Origin: Bacillota bacterium
Lineage (GTDB): Bacteria; Bacillota; Clostridia; Acetivibrionales; DSM-1351
Direction: 5' to 3'
Assembly: GCA_023409265.1 (NCBI GenBank)
Contig: JAEYHZ010000022.1
Coordinates: 248,001-312,000 of the forward strand
Length of the DNA: 64,000 nucleotides
Translations under genes and position numbers: made by a program
Part shown: piece after piece, positions 16,516 to 26,143 of the stretch
Position numbering within the stretch: the stretch's first letter is position 1
How the letters are laid out: the number at the start of each line of letters is the position of its first letter
Notes under the pieces: generated by a model
What the model saw: the letters and a program-made list of their open reading frames with translations, nothing else
Database searches by the model: none
Told to the model about the DNA's origin: nothing

Positions 16516-17729
16516 CGCTTACCACCTGCCCTATACCCGTTTGGTTCTTGAATATCATAGGTTCGATTGATTTTCGACTCTACTTTAATCATAATTGGAA
16601 TGTCTTTAAATATTGCAGGCCATTGGTCTTTTATTCTTTCCCATATTATCGGGTGCCTTAAATTTACCGCTTTTCCTATGCCCAAAAAATCAGCTTTATT
16701 CTCTTTTGCATATTCAACGCATATCTCCATATCTTTAATAATTTGCTCAGACTGCTGTTGTTCCAAATAATGCAAAATATCTTCTGTAAAAATATCTTCC
16801 CTTGAATGCACTTCATCAATGTTCGTTTCAAACACTGATTTTATTGTTATTCCGGTAACTTTTCCATTCTCAACTCTTGGGATAATTTTTGTTGAATTCC
16901 CCATGATCTCCATTGCTACAGAATTTCCTGTTTTGTCAATAAGGTCAATCGTTCCTGCCTCTATTTTGTTTTGTATGAAATTATATCCGCGGGCTATGGC
17001 CCTGTTTAAAAACCCGATTAGCTTAAAATCTTTTATTATCCCATACCCATCAATTTCCATATCCTCTTTAGGCTGCCTCTCAATTCCTGATATATCCTCT
17101 TTACGTTGTATCAGCCTAATAGAGGGTATTGCGAAAGCAAATATGTCGTTTTGGTCAAGCTCTCCCATGATTTTCAACATTCGCATTTCACCTAACAAGG
17201 ATAAAAGACCTGCATTTTTCGAGATAGCATCTAAACGGTCTGCTATAAAATAATCTGACGTACTACTTTTTTTTATTAGTTGGTTTGCTTCACCTCTTAC
17301 AATAAACACCAGTGAATCTAAACGCATTTCATGGTCACGGGTAAAAAAATCTATATATTTAGTGAAATCCTCTTTTGCTGCATCTTCACCAAATAAATAA
17401 TAATCAACATGTCCAAAAAATATTTCTTTATCTGTATAGGTTTGAAACTTCCTTTCCGCAGAAAACATAGTTTTTCCTTCCGAAGTTAGAACTATGGCTT
17501 TTTGTTTAGACTTTTCTTCACCGTTTCCTCCGCTATTTCCTCCCCCACCTTCTTCCCTCTTTGAAGTAACAGTTACCTTTAATAGTCCGGAATCGTCGCT
17601 TTTGTCCAATCCAATAACCCTCAGCATTTCCAAACGCTGTATTTCGTTCCTTTTTGGCAGAATACTTCCATCTTTACAGCCTGTAAAAAAAACAGTACAG
17701 GCCACAATAAGGAAAATTAATTTTCGCAT
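16512..17729 (-). CDS. gerKC: Spore germination receptor, C subunit (lipoprotein)
   Basis: 405 aa lipoprotein of the Ger(x)C family. The signal peptide ends in the lipobox FFTGC with Cys18 as the lipidated residue. The mature part begins with the family-typical LRVIGLDKSDD. It has a Gly/Asn-rich insert (EEGGGGNSGGNGEE) and the C-terminal domain typical of GerAC. It anchors to the outer face of the inner spore membrane. It lies 11 bases after gerKA and overlaps the D gene by four bases; AGGGAGG precedes the ATG. Confidence 0.93.
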   Translation of the reverse strand: MRKLIFLIVACTVFFTGCKDGSILPKRNEIQRLEMLRVIGLDKSDDSGLLKVTVTSKREEGGGGNSGGNGEEKSKQKAIVLTSEGKTMFSAERKFQTYTDKEIFFGHVDYYLFGEDAAKEDFTKYIDFFTRDHEMRLDSLVFIVRGEANQLIKKSSTSDYFIADRLDAISKNAGLLSLLGEMRMLKIMGELDQNDIFAFAIPSIRLIQRKEDISGIERQPKEDMEIDGYGIIKDFKLIGFLNRAIARGYNFIQNKIEAGTIDLIDKTGNSVAMEIMGNSTKIIPRVENGKVTGITIKSVFETNIDEVHSREDIFTEDILHYLEQQQSEQIIKDMEICVEYAKENKADFLGIGKAVNLRHPIIWERIKDQWPAIFKDIPIMIKVESKINRTYDIQEPNGYRAGGKR

Positions 17730-17740
17730 AATGTCCCTCC

Positions 17741-19264
17741 CTATGTCTGTCTTTTTTTATTAATGGCTTTAAGGCTTGCCGGCCTTTTTTTCATCATAAA
17801 CAGGGGTAGTCGGATAATAGTATCCTGTGCAAGTTCTTTTCCCTCATTAGCTGCAAATGGGGTTAGATATGGTACCCCGAAGCTTTCCATGCTTGCAGCT
17901 CTATATCCCATGACTAACATTCCTATTACAATACCAAAAAGTCCAGCGATCGATGAACATGCCACCAAAATAAGCCTCCATATCCTTACAGTATTTGAAA
18001 AATCCTGATTAGGCATGGTAAATCCTGCTATCCCCGTTAAGGCTACAATAATAACCACAGTAGGAGATTCAAGTTTTGCAGATACCGCAGCCTGACCCAC
18101 TATAACCGCCCCAACAATTGAAATAGCCTGACCTATTGCTTTAGGAAGCCTTAACCCTGCTTCAATTAGCAGCTCAAATGCAATTAACATGCCAGTAACT
18201 TCAATAAACGATGGAAACGGCACTCCCTCTTTACTAGTTACAATTGAAATTGTAAGGTCAGTCGGTATCATTTCTTGATGGAACGTTGTAATCGCAATAT
18301 AAAAAGCTGGAAGAATGAGCGAAATAAAATATGAAAAATACCGTAAAAGAGTGATGAATGATGCTGCAACATAATTATTGGCGTAATCTTCAGGGGCTTC
18401 AAAAAACATATTATAGACGGCTGGTACAATATAAACCGTGGGCAGTCCGTCAATAACAAGTCCTACCCTTCCGTCAAGTAAGCTTTGACACAACTTATCA
18501 GATCTTTCGGTATATATCACTTGTGGAAACATTGACCATTTATTATCAATTATGAATTCTTCGATAAACCTTGCTGATACTGCACCATCGATTTTTATAC
18601 TGTCTAAACGCCTAAAGAGTTCATCAACAATGTGCCGGTTAGCTATCCCCTCAATCCAAACAACGGCGACATCGGTTAAAGTCTGTTGTCCGATCTTTGT
18701 TTGCTTTATCCGTAAGTTTTGGGTCTTAATTTTTCTGCGGATAAGGGCAGTATTTACACGCAGTACTTCGACAAATGAGTCTTTTGCTCCTTTAATGACA
18801 TTCTCTCCCGAAGGCTCGCTTATGGACCTTTTTTCAAAGCCCTTAATATCGAATGTAATAGCCTTGTTTTCCTTATCAAATATTAAAGCAACATCCCCGG
18901 TTAAAATATCTTCGATGCATTCGTCGATTTTTTCCCTGACCTTGGCCGAATTATGGTATAACCCCCCATGCATGATATGTTTGATAATGTCTTTGCCCTT
19001 ATTCTGGGTCAAAACGGTTTCCTGTAATAAGGGTTTTAAAATATCGTCGTCCACAATCTTACCATTGATTAACCCGTCAACAAAAACAAGTGTTACAGGT
19101 AAATCCATATGCCCGTTTATATAAAGGTCACGGAAAATAATATCGTTGCTGTCGCCAATTTGATTCCTAATATTTTTAGTAGTCAACTCTAAATTTTCAA
19201 GTTCAGGTTTTTCTTCATATAGAAATGGCTGGCCGTCTTTTTTCTTCTTCCAGAATTTTAACAA
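17741..19264 (-). CDS. gerKA: Spore germination receptor, A subunit
   Basis: 507 aa GerA-family protein. It has a soluble N-terminal half of about 280 residues and a membrane half with about five helices (300-470), including the family segments LPAFYIAITTFHQEMIPT and GVPFPSFIEVTGM. TTG start at 19264 with AAAGGAG eight bases before. It is the first gene of the operon and provides oligomeric receptor scaffold and signal transmission during germination. Expression in the forespore is expected, and a possible sigma-G promoter is marked upstream. Confidence 0.94.
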   Translation of the reverse strand: MLKFWKKKKDGQPFLYEEKPELENLELTTKNIRNQIGDSNDIIFRDLYINGHMDLPVTLVFVDGLINGKIVDDDILKPLLQETVLTQNKGKDIIKHIMHGGLYHNSAKVREKIDECIEDILTGDVALIFDKENKAITFDIKGFEKRSISEPSGENVIKGAKDSFVEVLRVNTALIRRKIKTQNLRIKQTKIGQQTLTDVAVVWIEGIANRHIVDELFRRLDSIKIDGAVSARFIEEFIIDNKWSMFPQVIYTERSDKLCQSLLDGRVGLVIDGLPTVYIVPAVYNMFFEAPEDYANNYVAASFITLLRYFSYFISLILPAFYIAITTFHQEMIPTDLTISIVTSKEGVPFPSFIEVTGMLIAFELLIEAGLRLPKAIGQAISIVGAVIVGQAAVSAKLESPTVVIIVALTGIAGFTMPNQDFSNTVRIWRLILVACSSIAGLFGIVIGMLVMGYRAASMESFGVPYLTPFAANEGKELAQDTIIRLPLFMMKKRPASLKAINKKRQT

Positions 19265-19392
19265 ATAGCACTCTCCTTTTATGTTACTTAAAAAGTTAAA
19301 CCTTAAAGTTTGACTTTGGAAAATTTAATGTGGTGTAGCGCAAAATCCACCAAAAAACGAGCGCAATGAGATCTTAAACAGGCTCTTAGCTA

Positions 19393-19421
19393 TAGTATGG
19401 GTAAAATGTTGTATAAAATTC
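19393..19421 (-). promoter_or_regulatory. Possible sigma-G promoter of the ger operon
   Basis: Minus strand GAATT (19417-19421), 17-nt spacer, CATACTA (19393-19399). The -10 fits CATnnTA and the -35 fits four of five consensus positions. The 5' leader would be about 120 nt. Confidence 0.35.
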
Positions 19422-19578
19422 ACTTAACATAATTTATATATTCCTACGTCGTCAAATCCCGCAAAAACGGCAATAATCCAAAGAGGCTTAAGTTCTGGGC
19501 TAATACCTCTTCCTAATTACTATTATTAAATTATAAAACCAACCCGTTTTTATACGGTAATAAAAAAAGAGCCAAAAC

Positions 19579-19619
19579 TGTACCGACCCCCAAAAGTCTA
19601 ACTTTTGGGGGTCGGTACA
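19579..19619. mobile_element. Palindromic remnant of two IS3-type insertion sequence ends
   Basis: TGTACCGACCCCCAAAAGT (19579-19597) and its exact reverse complement (19601-19619) are separated only by CTA. The TG...CA termini and the CCCCCAAAAGT core resemble ends of IS3-family (IS150-like) elements. The palindrome is flanked by AAC on both sides, which fits a 3-bp target duplication. An outer pair AGAGCCA/TGGCTCT surrounds it. It could also fold as a transcription terminator. Confidence 0.55.
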
Positions 19620-19896
19620 AACACATGTTTAGTGCGTGGCTCTGTTTGATTGCTTTCTATTCAGATGGACAAGCTAGCCCATTACCGCCAAAAATCCCAC
19701 CCATTATACCGCTTTTTACACTATCAAAAGTGTTCGTTTCGGTTGATGCGGCACTTCATGGAATTTCTCCGGATATGGATTTTTATATAAAAGTGCTGGT
19801 AGAATTCTGACAGCTTTTGCAGCTTTATTTCAATTGTCTCCCGTAATTTTTCAGGAGTCAGGACTTATTATAGCCCATTGTCATTAAAGCTTTCAC
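19620..19896. other. Stretch without a defensible gene
   Basis: Short open stretches occur on both strands. A plus-strand 61-codon frame at 19625 has no ribosome site. Minus-strand pieces such as ETNTFDSVKSGIMGGIFGG are frame-broken. It may be a decayed gene tail after the IS remnant, but I cannot identify it. Confidence 0.4.
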
Positions 19897-22800
19897 CTAT
19901 TCCACCGATTTCAGCGACTCAATCATGTCGATTGTCTTCAATTTATAATAGGTAACGATCTGCATAATTACAGTAAATACAATGGTAAGCAAGCTTGCCA
20001 GAAGAAAGCTGGACCACCTGATTACCTTGAAAAACAATGGTGCAAACTCTTCAACAATACCAACAACAAAGCCATGCAGGTATATTCCCAAAAGCAGACC
20101 GACTCCGATACTGATCAAGGTCAGAATAAAGGCTTCCCGGTAAATGTAGCCGTTGGTCTCTCCATCGGAAAAGCCCAGTACTTTAAGTGTGGCAATCTCT
20201 CGAGTCCGCTCGCTTATATTGATTGATGTCAGATTATAAAGAACAATTATCGCCAGGAGGGAAGCAACCACCACTATCAAAATAATTATACTGTTTAATC
20301 TTTCGCTGCTTTCAAGAGCCTTTTTCATTACATCCTTTGTAAAGACCACATTTAAAACCAAATCACTGTCTAACAAATGCTCTGCTAAAACTTTTTCATC
20401 TTGGTTATGCTTCGAAACAATCGAATTATAGGATACAGGGCTGCCGAAAACCTTATTATACAAAGCACTGTTCATGTAAATATAATTTGTGGTATAGTTT
20501 TCAGCCACATCACTGACCGTCAACTGATAGTCATTATTGTCAGAGTCTTTCACCGTAATTGTATCACCTTTGCCAGCATTAAAGGCTTCTGCAATCTTTT
20601 GTGTAATAACAACACTGCTGTCGTTCAAAGACAACTTGCTCCCGTCAGTCCTGCTTTTCAGATTGTAATATTGATAAAATACATCTTCATTTTCAGGCAC
20701 AATCAAAAAGAGGTCCTGCGACTTTTCATCCGATTCACATTTAAAAGCTGTTTGTTTAATCAAAAGAGGTTCTTCTATATGCTCTCTTGCTAAAAGACTT
20801 TCCAAATCTCCGACCATATTCTTAATTTCATTTTTAAGAATGATCATATTATCATAAAGGAATATTTCTCCGTATTGTTTCTCAGCAACACCGTTCATGC
20901 TGTCTCTCAAGCCAAACCCTGCAAGCAGCAAGGAAGTACAGCCTGCTACACCGATTATGGTCATAAACGCTCTTTTTTTGTACCGGAACATGTTACGCAT
21001 TGTAACTTTCCAGGTGAAGGAGAGCTTTTTCCATACAGGACTGATTCTTTCAAGTAAAATGGTTTGCCCTTTTTGGGGAGGAACCGGACGCATCAGAGTC
21101 GCTGGCTTCTGCCTTAATTCCCTGTTGCATGCAACTATTGTCACCAAAGTCATAAGAATCAGGGTAACCGCTAAAATCAATGAAAATGTCATCATATCGT
21201 ATTGGATAATAAGCGGCGGCAATATATATTGAAAATTTGAATAGATAAGCGGCGGAATAACACCACATCCGATAAGAAATCCGGCTGCAGCCCCAAGACC
21301 CGAAGCAGACAAAACATAGAAAAGGTATGTGGTGATAATGCTGTTATCTTTATAACCTAGCGAGGTTAATGTACCGAGTTCGCTCCGTTCTTCTGCTATC
21401 ATCCGGGCCATTGAATTGGATGTCATAAGGACCACGATCAGTATGAAAAAGAAGGGTAAAACGGAGGCAACCGAAGTTACCACATCTATGCCGGATTTTA
21501 AATCACTGTATCCCACTGCGCCATCTCTGCCAAATATATACCATTTTGTTTTTTCAATATCTGAAATATCCTTTTTGGCATCATCGATCTTTGACTGTGC
21601 GTCAGCCATTTCGGTATTGAATTTTTTCAGATTCTTATTGTATTCCTCATATCCGTCATTCAGTTTCTTTTCATTTTCCTTTAGATCACTTTTGCCCTTT
21701 TCAATTTTACTTTTTGCTTTTGTAATTTCAGAGTTGAACGTTTCAATACCCTTGTTCAGTTCCGCTTCCCGGGAGGTTAGTGTATCAATGGATCCTCGGA
21801 GCTTCAAAAGCCCTTCATTCATCTCTGAATATTGCTTTACTGTTGCACTGAGACTGGCATATTCCACACTGTCGGCATTAAGCTGACCAAGCTGTGCTTT
21901 CATCGTCCCAATGGTTAAGTTCAGTTCACTGATCTTCGCGTTAAGTTCTTCTTTCTTAATGCCGTTTTGAGTCAGTGCGGAATTAATTTCTTTCCAGCCG
22001 TCCGCAATTTTAGCCTTAGCAGAATCAAATTCCATGTTTTGCTTTACAATGTTTTTTTCTAAATCAGCTTCGTTCTTGATTAGCTCAGCTTTCCCGTCTT
22101 TCAGTTTCTGTGCATTACTATCAAGCTCAGCTTTTGCATCGGCCAGCTTTTTTCTTCCGTTTGCCCTTTCATCATTAAGTTTTGTTTCATTTTCACTGAT
22201 TTCATCGCTTGCTTTGGTGTAAATCTCCTGATAACGTGCATTTTCCCTATCAGGCTTTATTCTTACAAGCTCATCATTCAGCTTCGATGCCTCATTATCA
22301 TAATCCTTTGAATATGCAGCGGTATTTTCCGTACCCGGTGCATCAATATAAATCTCTGTGTAAGCATCCAGAACAAAATTATTTCTGTCTATAAAAATAA
22401 ATGAAGACAACTTTCCATCACCAACTGTGGTGTTTCCGTAATCATCCGCCAGATATAATACCGATTCTGCCGTACCTACAACGGTGAATTCGCTGTTTTT
22501 CAATTTTTTACTTACATCGCTTGCGATTTTAATTTTATCTCCTATTTTATAGGTTTTATTATCACCAATACACTCATTTTCCTTTTGAGGCATTCTGCCG
22601 TCAATCAGTTTAACCCGGTTGATGTTTTTCTCAATTGCATGAACGCGAATGGCCTTATCCTGGTCCAGAACATCCAGGGAATAACTGGGAATAACGGCAC
22701 CTGCTTTATTTAGAGTCTTAAGCGCATTGACATCGTCGTCTGTCAAACCCATTGAGCTGACAATTTTAAAATCCATCAGGTTGTAGTCTTTATAATAATG

Positions 22801-22938
22801 ATGGGCAACAGCAATCATATCAGGTGCAGTTGCCTGTATTCCAGCAAAAAAGCCGACGCCTATCAAAACAATGATAAATAGGGATATATACCTTCCAAAA
22901 GATTTTTTGATTTTTTTCAACGTGTTTTTATACAACAT
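19897..22938 (-). CDS. ABC exporter permease, FtsX/MacB type with coiled-coil external domain
   Basis: 1013 aa from the ATG at 22938; a GTG at 22950 overlaps the ATPase stop. There is an N-terminal helix (about 16-36), an external region with a long coiled coil at roughly 240-480 (heptads rich in Lys/Glu/Asp, for example AKAKIADGWKEIN), then FtsX membrane blocks. These are three helices near 485-610, one at about 655-675, and three more at about 890-1005 with the ISERTREIATLKVLGFSDGE motif. Such proteins transmit ATP hydrolysis mechanically to export peptides or drugs or to act on the envelope. It is coupled to the ATPase gene and divergent from a TetR regulator. Confidence 0.92.
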   Translation of the reverse strand: MLYKNTLKKIKKSFGRYISLFIIVLIGVGFFAGIQATAPDMIAVAHHYYKDYNLMDFKIVSSMGLTDDDVNALKTLNKAGAVIPSYSLDVLDQDKAIRVHAIEKNINRVKLIDGRMPQKENECIGDNKTYKIGDKIKIASDVSKKLKNSEFTVVGTAESVLYLADDYGNTTVGDGKLSSFIFIDRNNFVLDAYTEIYIDAPGTENTAAYSKDYDNEASKLNDELVRIKPDRENARYQEIYTKASDEISENETKLNDERANGRKKLADAKAELDSNAQKLKDGKAELIKNEADLEKNIVKQNMEFDSAKAKIADGWKEINSALTQNGIKKEELNAKISELNLTIGTMKAQLGQLNADSVEYASLSATVKQYSEMNEGLLKLRGSIDTLTSREAELNKGIETFNSEITKAKSKIEKGKSDLKENEKKLNDGYEEYNKNLKKFNTEMADAQSKIDDAKKDISDIEKTKWYIFGRDGAVGYSDLKSGIDVVTSVASVLPFFFILIVVLMTSNSMARMIAEERSELGTLTSLGYKDNSIITTYLFYVLSASGLGAAAGFLIGCGVIPPLIYSNFQYILPPLIIQYDMMTFSLILAVTLILMTLVTIVACNRELRQKPATLMRPVPPQKGQTILLERISPVWKKLSFTWKVTMRNMFRYKKRAFMTIIGVAGCTSLLLAGFGLRDSMNGVAEKQYGEIFLYDNMIILKNEIKNMVGDLESLLAREHIEEPLLIKQTAFKCESDEKSQDLFLIVPENEDVFYQYYNLKSRTDGSKLSLNDSSVVITQKIAEAFNAGKGDTITVKDSDNNDYQLTVSDVAENYTTNYIYMNSALYNKVFGSPVSYNSIVSKHNQDEKVLAEHLLDSDLVLNVVFTKDVMKKALESSERLNSIIILIVVVASLLAIIVLYNLTSINISERTREIATLKVLGFSDGETNGYIYREAFILTLISIGVGLLLGIYLHGFVVGIVEEFAPLFFKVIRWSSFLLASLLTIVFTVIMQIVTYYKLKTIDMIESLKSVE

Positions 22939-22943
22939 GCTAA

Positions 22944-23645
22944 TCACCACACAATCTCTTCGGCTTTTTTGGGATTTTTATTGAAAATAACTTCCTTTAC
23001 AGTGCCGTTTTTTATTTTGATTACTTTATCAGCAATATCTGCAATTACTGCGTTATGGGTGATTAAGATCGTGGTCATATCCATTTCCTTACAAGTTCTC
23101 TGCAGAAGTTCTATAATCCGTTGTCCTGTTAAACTGTCCAGCGCGCCTGTGGGCTCATCACACAAAAGCAGCTTGGGATTTTTTGCAATGGCTCTTGCTA
23201 AAGCAACGCGCTGCTGCTCTCCCCCCGATAACTGTGAAGGAAAATTACCCATACGCTCAGACAACCCCACCTGTTCCAAAATTATTTTAGGATCAAGCGA
23301 ATCCGGGCAGATCTGGCATGCCAGTTCAACATTTTCAAGTGCGGTCAGATTCCCCACAAGGTTGTAAAACTGAAATACAAACCCGATATCGCTGCGCCTG
23401 TAGTTGACCAGCTTCTTTTTGCTGTATTTATGGATTTCATTCCCATCGACCATAATACTGCCGCTGCTTGGACTGTCCATCCCTCCAAGAAGATTCAGTA
23501 CTGTTGTTTTCCCTGCACCTGACGGACCTAATATGACAACAAGTTCACCCTTTTCTATTGAAAAAGAACAATTATCAACTGCCGTAATTCTTACATCTCC
23601 AATTACATATTCTTTGTTTATATTTTCAAACTCAATGAGTGCCAT
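22944..23645 (-). CDS. ABC exporter ATPase, LolD/MacB type
   Basis: 233 aa nucleotide-binding subunit. Walker A GPSGAGKTT near 40, Q-loop in FVFQFYNL, signature LSGGEQQRVALARAI, Walker B LLLCDEPTGALD and the switch His in ILITHN are all present. It pairs with the large FtsX-type permease that starts six bases after its stop codon. It is the first gene of the operon and is divergent from tetR. Confidence 0.96.
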   Translation of the reverse strand: MALIEFENINKEYVIGDVRITAVDNCSFSIEKGELVVILGPSGAGKTTVLNLLGGMDSPSSGSIMVDGNEIHKYSKKKLVNYRRSDIGFVFQFYNLVGNLTALENVELACQICPDSLDPKIILEQVGLSERMGNFPSQLSGGEQQRVALARAIAKNPKLLLCDEPTGALDSLTGQRIIELLQRTCKEMDMTTILITHNAVIADIADKVIKIKNGTVKEVIFNKNPKKAEEIVW

Positions 23646-23677
23646 TCATTCGCCTCCGCATTTTATCCAACACTGTG

Positions 23678-23706
23678 TTGACAATTATACATGTGTATAT
23701 TATAGT
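23678..23706 (+). promoter_or_regulatory. Promoter of the tetR gene with internal palindrome
   Basis: TTGACA (23678-23683), 17-nt spacer, TATAGT (23701-23706). The spacer contains ATACATGTGTAT, a 12-bp palindrome that may be the TetR operator. The same sequence lies in the promoter region of the divergent ABC operon. Confidence 0.6.
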
Positions 23707-23820
23707 GACATTATGAATCAAAAACAACAATCAGATATTTAATATATGTAAGCTTCTCAACAGATATTGAAAATTTGTCTAAAAATTATCAAGTTAATTT
23801 TTGTTAACAGGGGGATTTAT

Positions 23821-24393
23821 ATGGAGGACAAGAAACTGGACAGGCGTGTAAAATATACAAAGATGGTTATCAAGGACAGCTTTGTTAAGTTTTTAAAACA
23901 AAAACCAATTTCAAAAATCTCGGTTAAAGAAATCTGTGATGATGCGGATATAAACCGCGCCACTTTTTATGCTCATTATCTGGATCAGTATGATTTGCTT
24001 CAACGTATTGAAGGTGAAATAATCGATGATATTAATGAGTATTTGAAGGGCTACGATTTTAAAGGCAATACTCTTATTCCTGTTGAAATGATTGAGAAAA
24101 TCCTGGTATATATAGAGGAAAATGCTGAATTGTTTGACCTTCTGCTGAATCTGAACGGAGATATGAAGTTTCAGCAGGAAGTAATAAAAATAATCGGACG
24201 ACAGCATTTTATATCCATGCTTGAAAATGATTCCTTAAATAAAGAAGATGCCGAATATATATTTCATTTTTTAGCAAGCGGCTCTGTGGGAGTTATTCAG
24301 CTGTGGCTTAAAGATGGTTTGAAAAAGCCCGTCAGAGATGTTGCTGATTTGATACTGAAAACAGCGTTCACGGGCAGAGCAGCGTTTATGTGA
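23821..24393 (+). CDS. TetR-family regulator
   Basis: 190 aa from the ATG at 23821, which follows AGGGGGA; longer readings add unrelated residues. The N-terminal HTH (ISKISVKEICDDADINRATFYAHY) and a C-terminal helical domain of the TetR_C_33 type (SGSVGVIQLWLKDGLKKP) are evident. It is divergent from the ABC exporter operon and presumably represses it and itself. The inducer is unknown. Confidence 0.92.
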   Translation: MEDKKLDRRVKYTKMVIKDSFVKFLKQKPISKISVKEICDDADINRATFYAHYLDQYDLLQRIEGEIIDDINEYLKGYDFKGNTLIPVEMIEKILVYIEENAELFDLLLNLNGDMKFQQEVIKIIGRQHFISMLENDSLNKEDAEYIFHFLASGSVGVIQLWLKDGLKKPVRDVADLILKTAFTGRAAFM

Positions 24394-24541
24394 GCTCCCC
24401 GGGCAACTTTATGGGCGTTTTTATTTTACAATTACCTCCAACGCAATATATGTAATTCTTTCAACTGAAAATGTTGGTATATTATAATAGTTTCAATCAT
24501 ATTCTTATAGAAGGAAATAATCCGTGGGAGAGTAGAATTGG

Positions 24542-25993
24542 TTGATAAAGGTTAAAGTCAGATTACGACCCATTGTTACTAAGATAAATTTACCCACAGT
24601 TTTGAAAACTACTATACTTCCGGGTGACACTACCGAGAGATTATTTATTGCAACCCAGGTAGGAGAAATTTTTTACATAGGAAATGAAACTATCAGGACT
24701 TTTTTAGATATACGCCCTCGAATCATAAAACTGGGTTCTTCCGGCGGATATGATGAAAGGGGATTGCTGGGGCTGGCATTCCATCCTGAGTTTTATTATA
24801 ACGGTCTGTTTTATCTTCATTATTCAGTAGCCGGATCACAAGGTCCGGGTGTTCTTACTAATTCAGAAGCTTCAAGACAAGGTCCGGGCGCTCCGTTCGA
24901 ATCTTTTAAACCTGATCCTTGTATCCCCGGAACCTTAAACCTGAAGTGGTTAAATAGAGAAACTCAATATGATCATATTGATACAGTTGAGGAATGGATT
25001 TTACAATCCAATGGTCAACCTCAAAAACGTCGCACTTTACTTAATATAAGAAGACCTTTTATGAATCATAATGGTATCAATAGTTTAAACTTTTCACCGG
25101 AAACAGGAAAACTTGTTTTAACAACAGGTGATGGCGGGTCAGCCTATGATCCCTTTAATCTAAGCCAGAATGATATGGAAATCGCAGGTAAAATAATTGA
25201 AATTGATACAGCCAGGATTACAAATATAGACAATCCACCCGTCGTTACACGTTTTAATGAACTTCCCGCACCTATACAGGAAACTCTTACGGTAATTGCC
25301 AAAGGGGTCCGCAATATTCCGGGGATTTCATATCAAAGGTTTTATAAACAGTATATTAAATATGTAGGAAATGTTGGACAGGATCTTGTAGAGTCGATTT
25401 TTTCATTCGTTAATTATCAACCCATACCGGTTACTCAGCTTATTCAGGCCTATTCAATGAAATACCAACCTGGCCGGGAGGAATTTATAAACCTTGGCTG
25501 GCGAGGGTGGGAAGGTGCTTTGCCTACTTCGATTATAAGGGACTGCTCTGCAGATACAACTTTAGATCAGAAGACAATAGCGTATTACAATGAAGCAGTA
25601 AAACTATCGATACGGCGAATTCAGCCTATAACTCAATATTTTCATGAAGATCCGCGGCCCGGCAAGTTTAGGGCTACTGCACTTACAGGCGTTCAGCCAT
25701 ATATGGGGAATGGCATCCCTGATTTGACGGGAAGCGTTGTATTCACCGATTTAGCCCGGAATGAAGAAGCCCAGACGGCCGTTAGAGGGGTTTTAGCCTA
25801 TACCAGGGTAAGAACGGATTGCAAACTTAATGATTTCAGTGTCATTGAAACCGATTACAATTTTGGGTCTCAATCAGCTTTTTATGTCAGTTTGGGAGCT
25901 AATCTGGATCAAAGCAGTCTATATTTAGGGGTCCATGGCTCTACCAATGTAACTGATTTTAATCAGGGTACGGTTTTCGAGATTACTCGTTAG
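24542..25993 (+). CDS. Glucose/sorbosone dehydrogenase-like beta-propeller protein
   Basis: 483 aa, TTG start with GGGAG eleven bases upstream. Propeller motifs of the GSDH/HHIP family are visible: RLFIATQVGEIF, DERGLLGLAFHPEF, NGLFYLHYS, MNHNGINSLNFSPETGKLVLTTGDGG and NLGWRGWEGALPT. There is no signal peptide or membrane segment, which is unusual because sugar dehydrogenases of this family are secreted and PQQ-dependent. PQQ synthesis is not expected in a strict anaerobe. The protein may have a structural or non-PQQ role. It is a single gene ending at a terminator. Confidence 0.75.
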   Translation: MIKVKVRLRPIVTKINLPTVLKTTILPGDTTERLFIATQVGEIFYIGNETIRTFLDIRPRIIKLGSSGGYDERGLLGLAFHPEFYYNGLFYLHYSVAGSQGPGVLTNSEASRQGPGAPFESFKPDPCIPGTLNLKWLNRETQYDHIDTVEEWILQSNGQPQKRRTLLNIRRPFMNHNGINSLNFSPETGKLVLTTGDGGSAYDPFNLSQNDMEIAGKIIEIDTARITNIDNPPVVTRFNELPAPIQETLTVIAKGVRNIPGISYQRFYKQYIKYVGNVGQDLVESIFSFVNYQPIPVTQLIQAYSMKYQPGREEFINLGWRGWEGALPTSIIRDCSADTTLDQKTIAYYNEAVKLSIRRIQPITQYFHEDPRPGKFRATALTGVQPYMGNGIPDLTGSVVFTDLARNEEAQTAVRGVLAYTRVRTDCKLNDFSVIETDYNFGSQSAFYVSLGANLDQSSLYLGVHGSTNVTDFNQGTVFEITR

Positions 25994-25997
25994 CATG

Positions 25998-26042
25998 GCT
26001 GAAGTCTCTGGTAACTATTCCAAAGACTTCAGCTCTATTTTA
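25998..26042 (+). terminator. Terminator after beta-propeller gene
   Basis: GCTGAAGTCT (25998-26007) pairs with AGACTTCAGC (26024-26033), followed by TCTATTTTATT. Confidence 0.7.
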
Positions 26043-26143
26043 TTAATATTTTTATTAACCATTCCCCTTAACAAGCAAAATGGAGAGATCGATCCCAAAA
26101 AAGTACGAGAGGAAGAATATCCTGCTCTCTTTAACACATTCCA

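Noticed and set aside
19625..19810. 61-codon plus-strand frame after the IS-like palindrome
   Set aside because: No ribosome site, and proline-rich low-information sequence; the reverse strand looks equally protein-like but broken.
24895..24915. tRNA-like GTTCGAATC sequence
   Set aside because: It is within the beta-propeller coding frame and no cloverleaf can be drawn around it.
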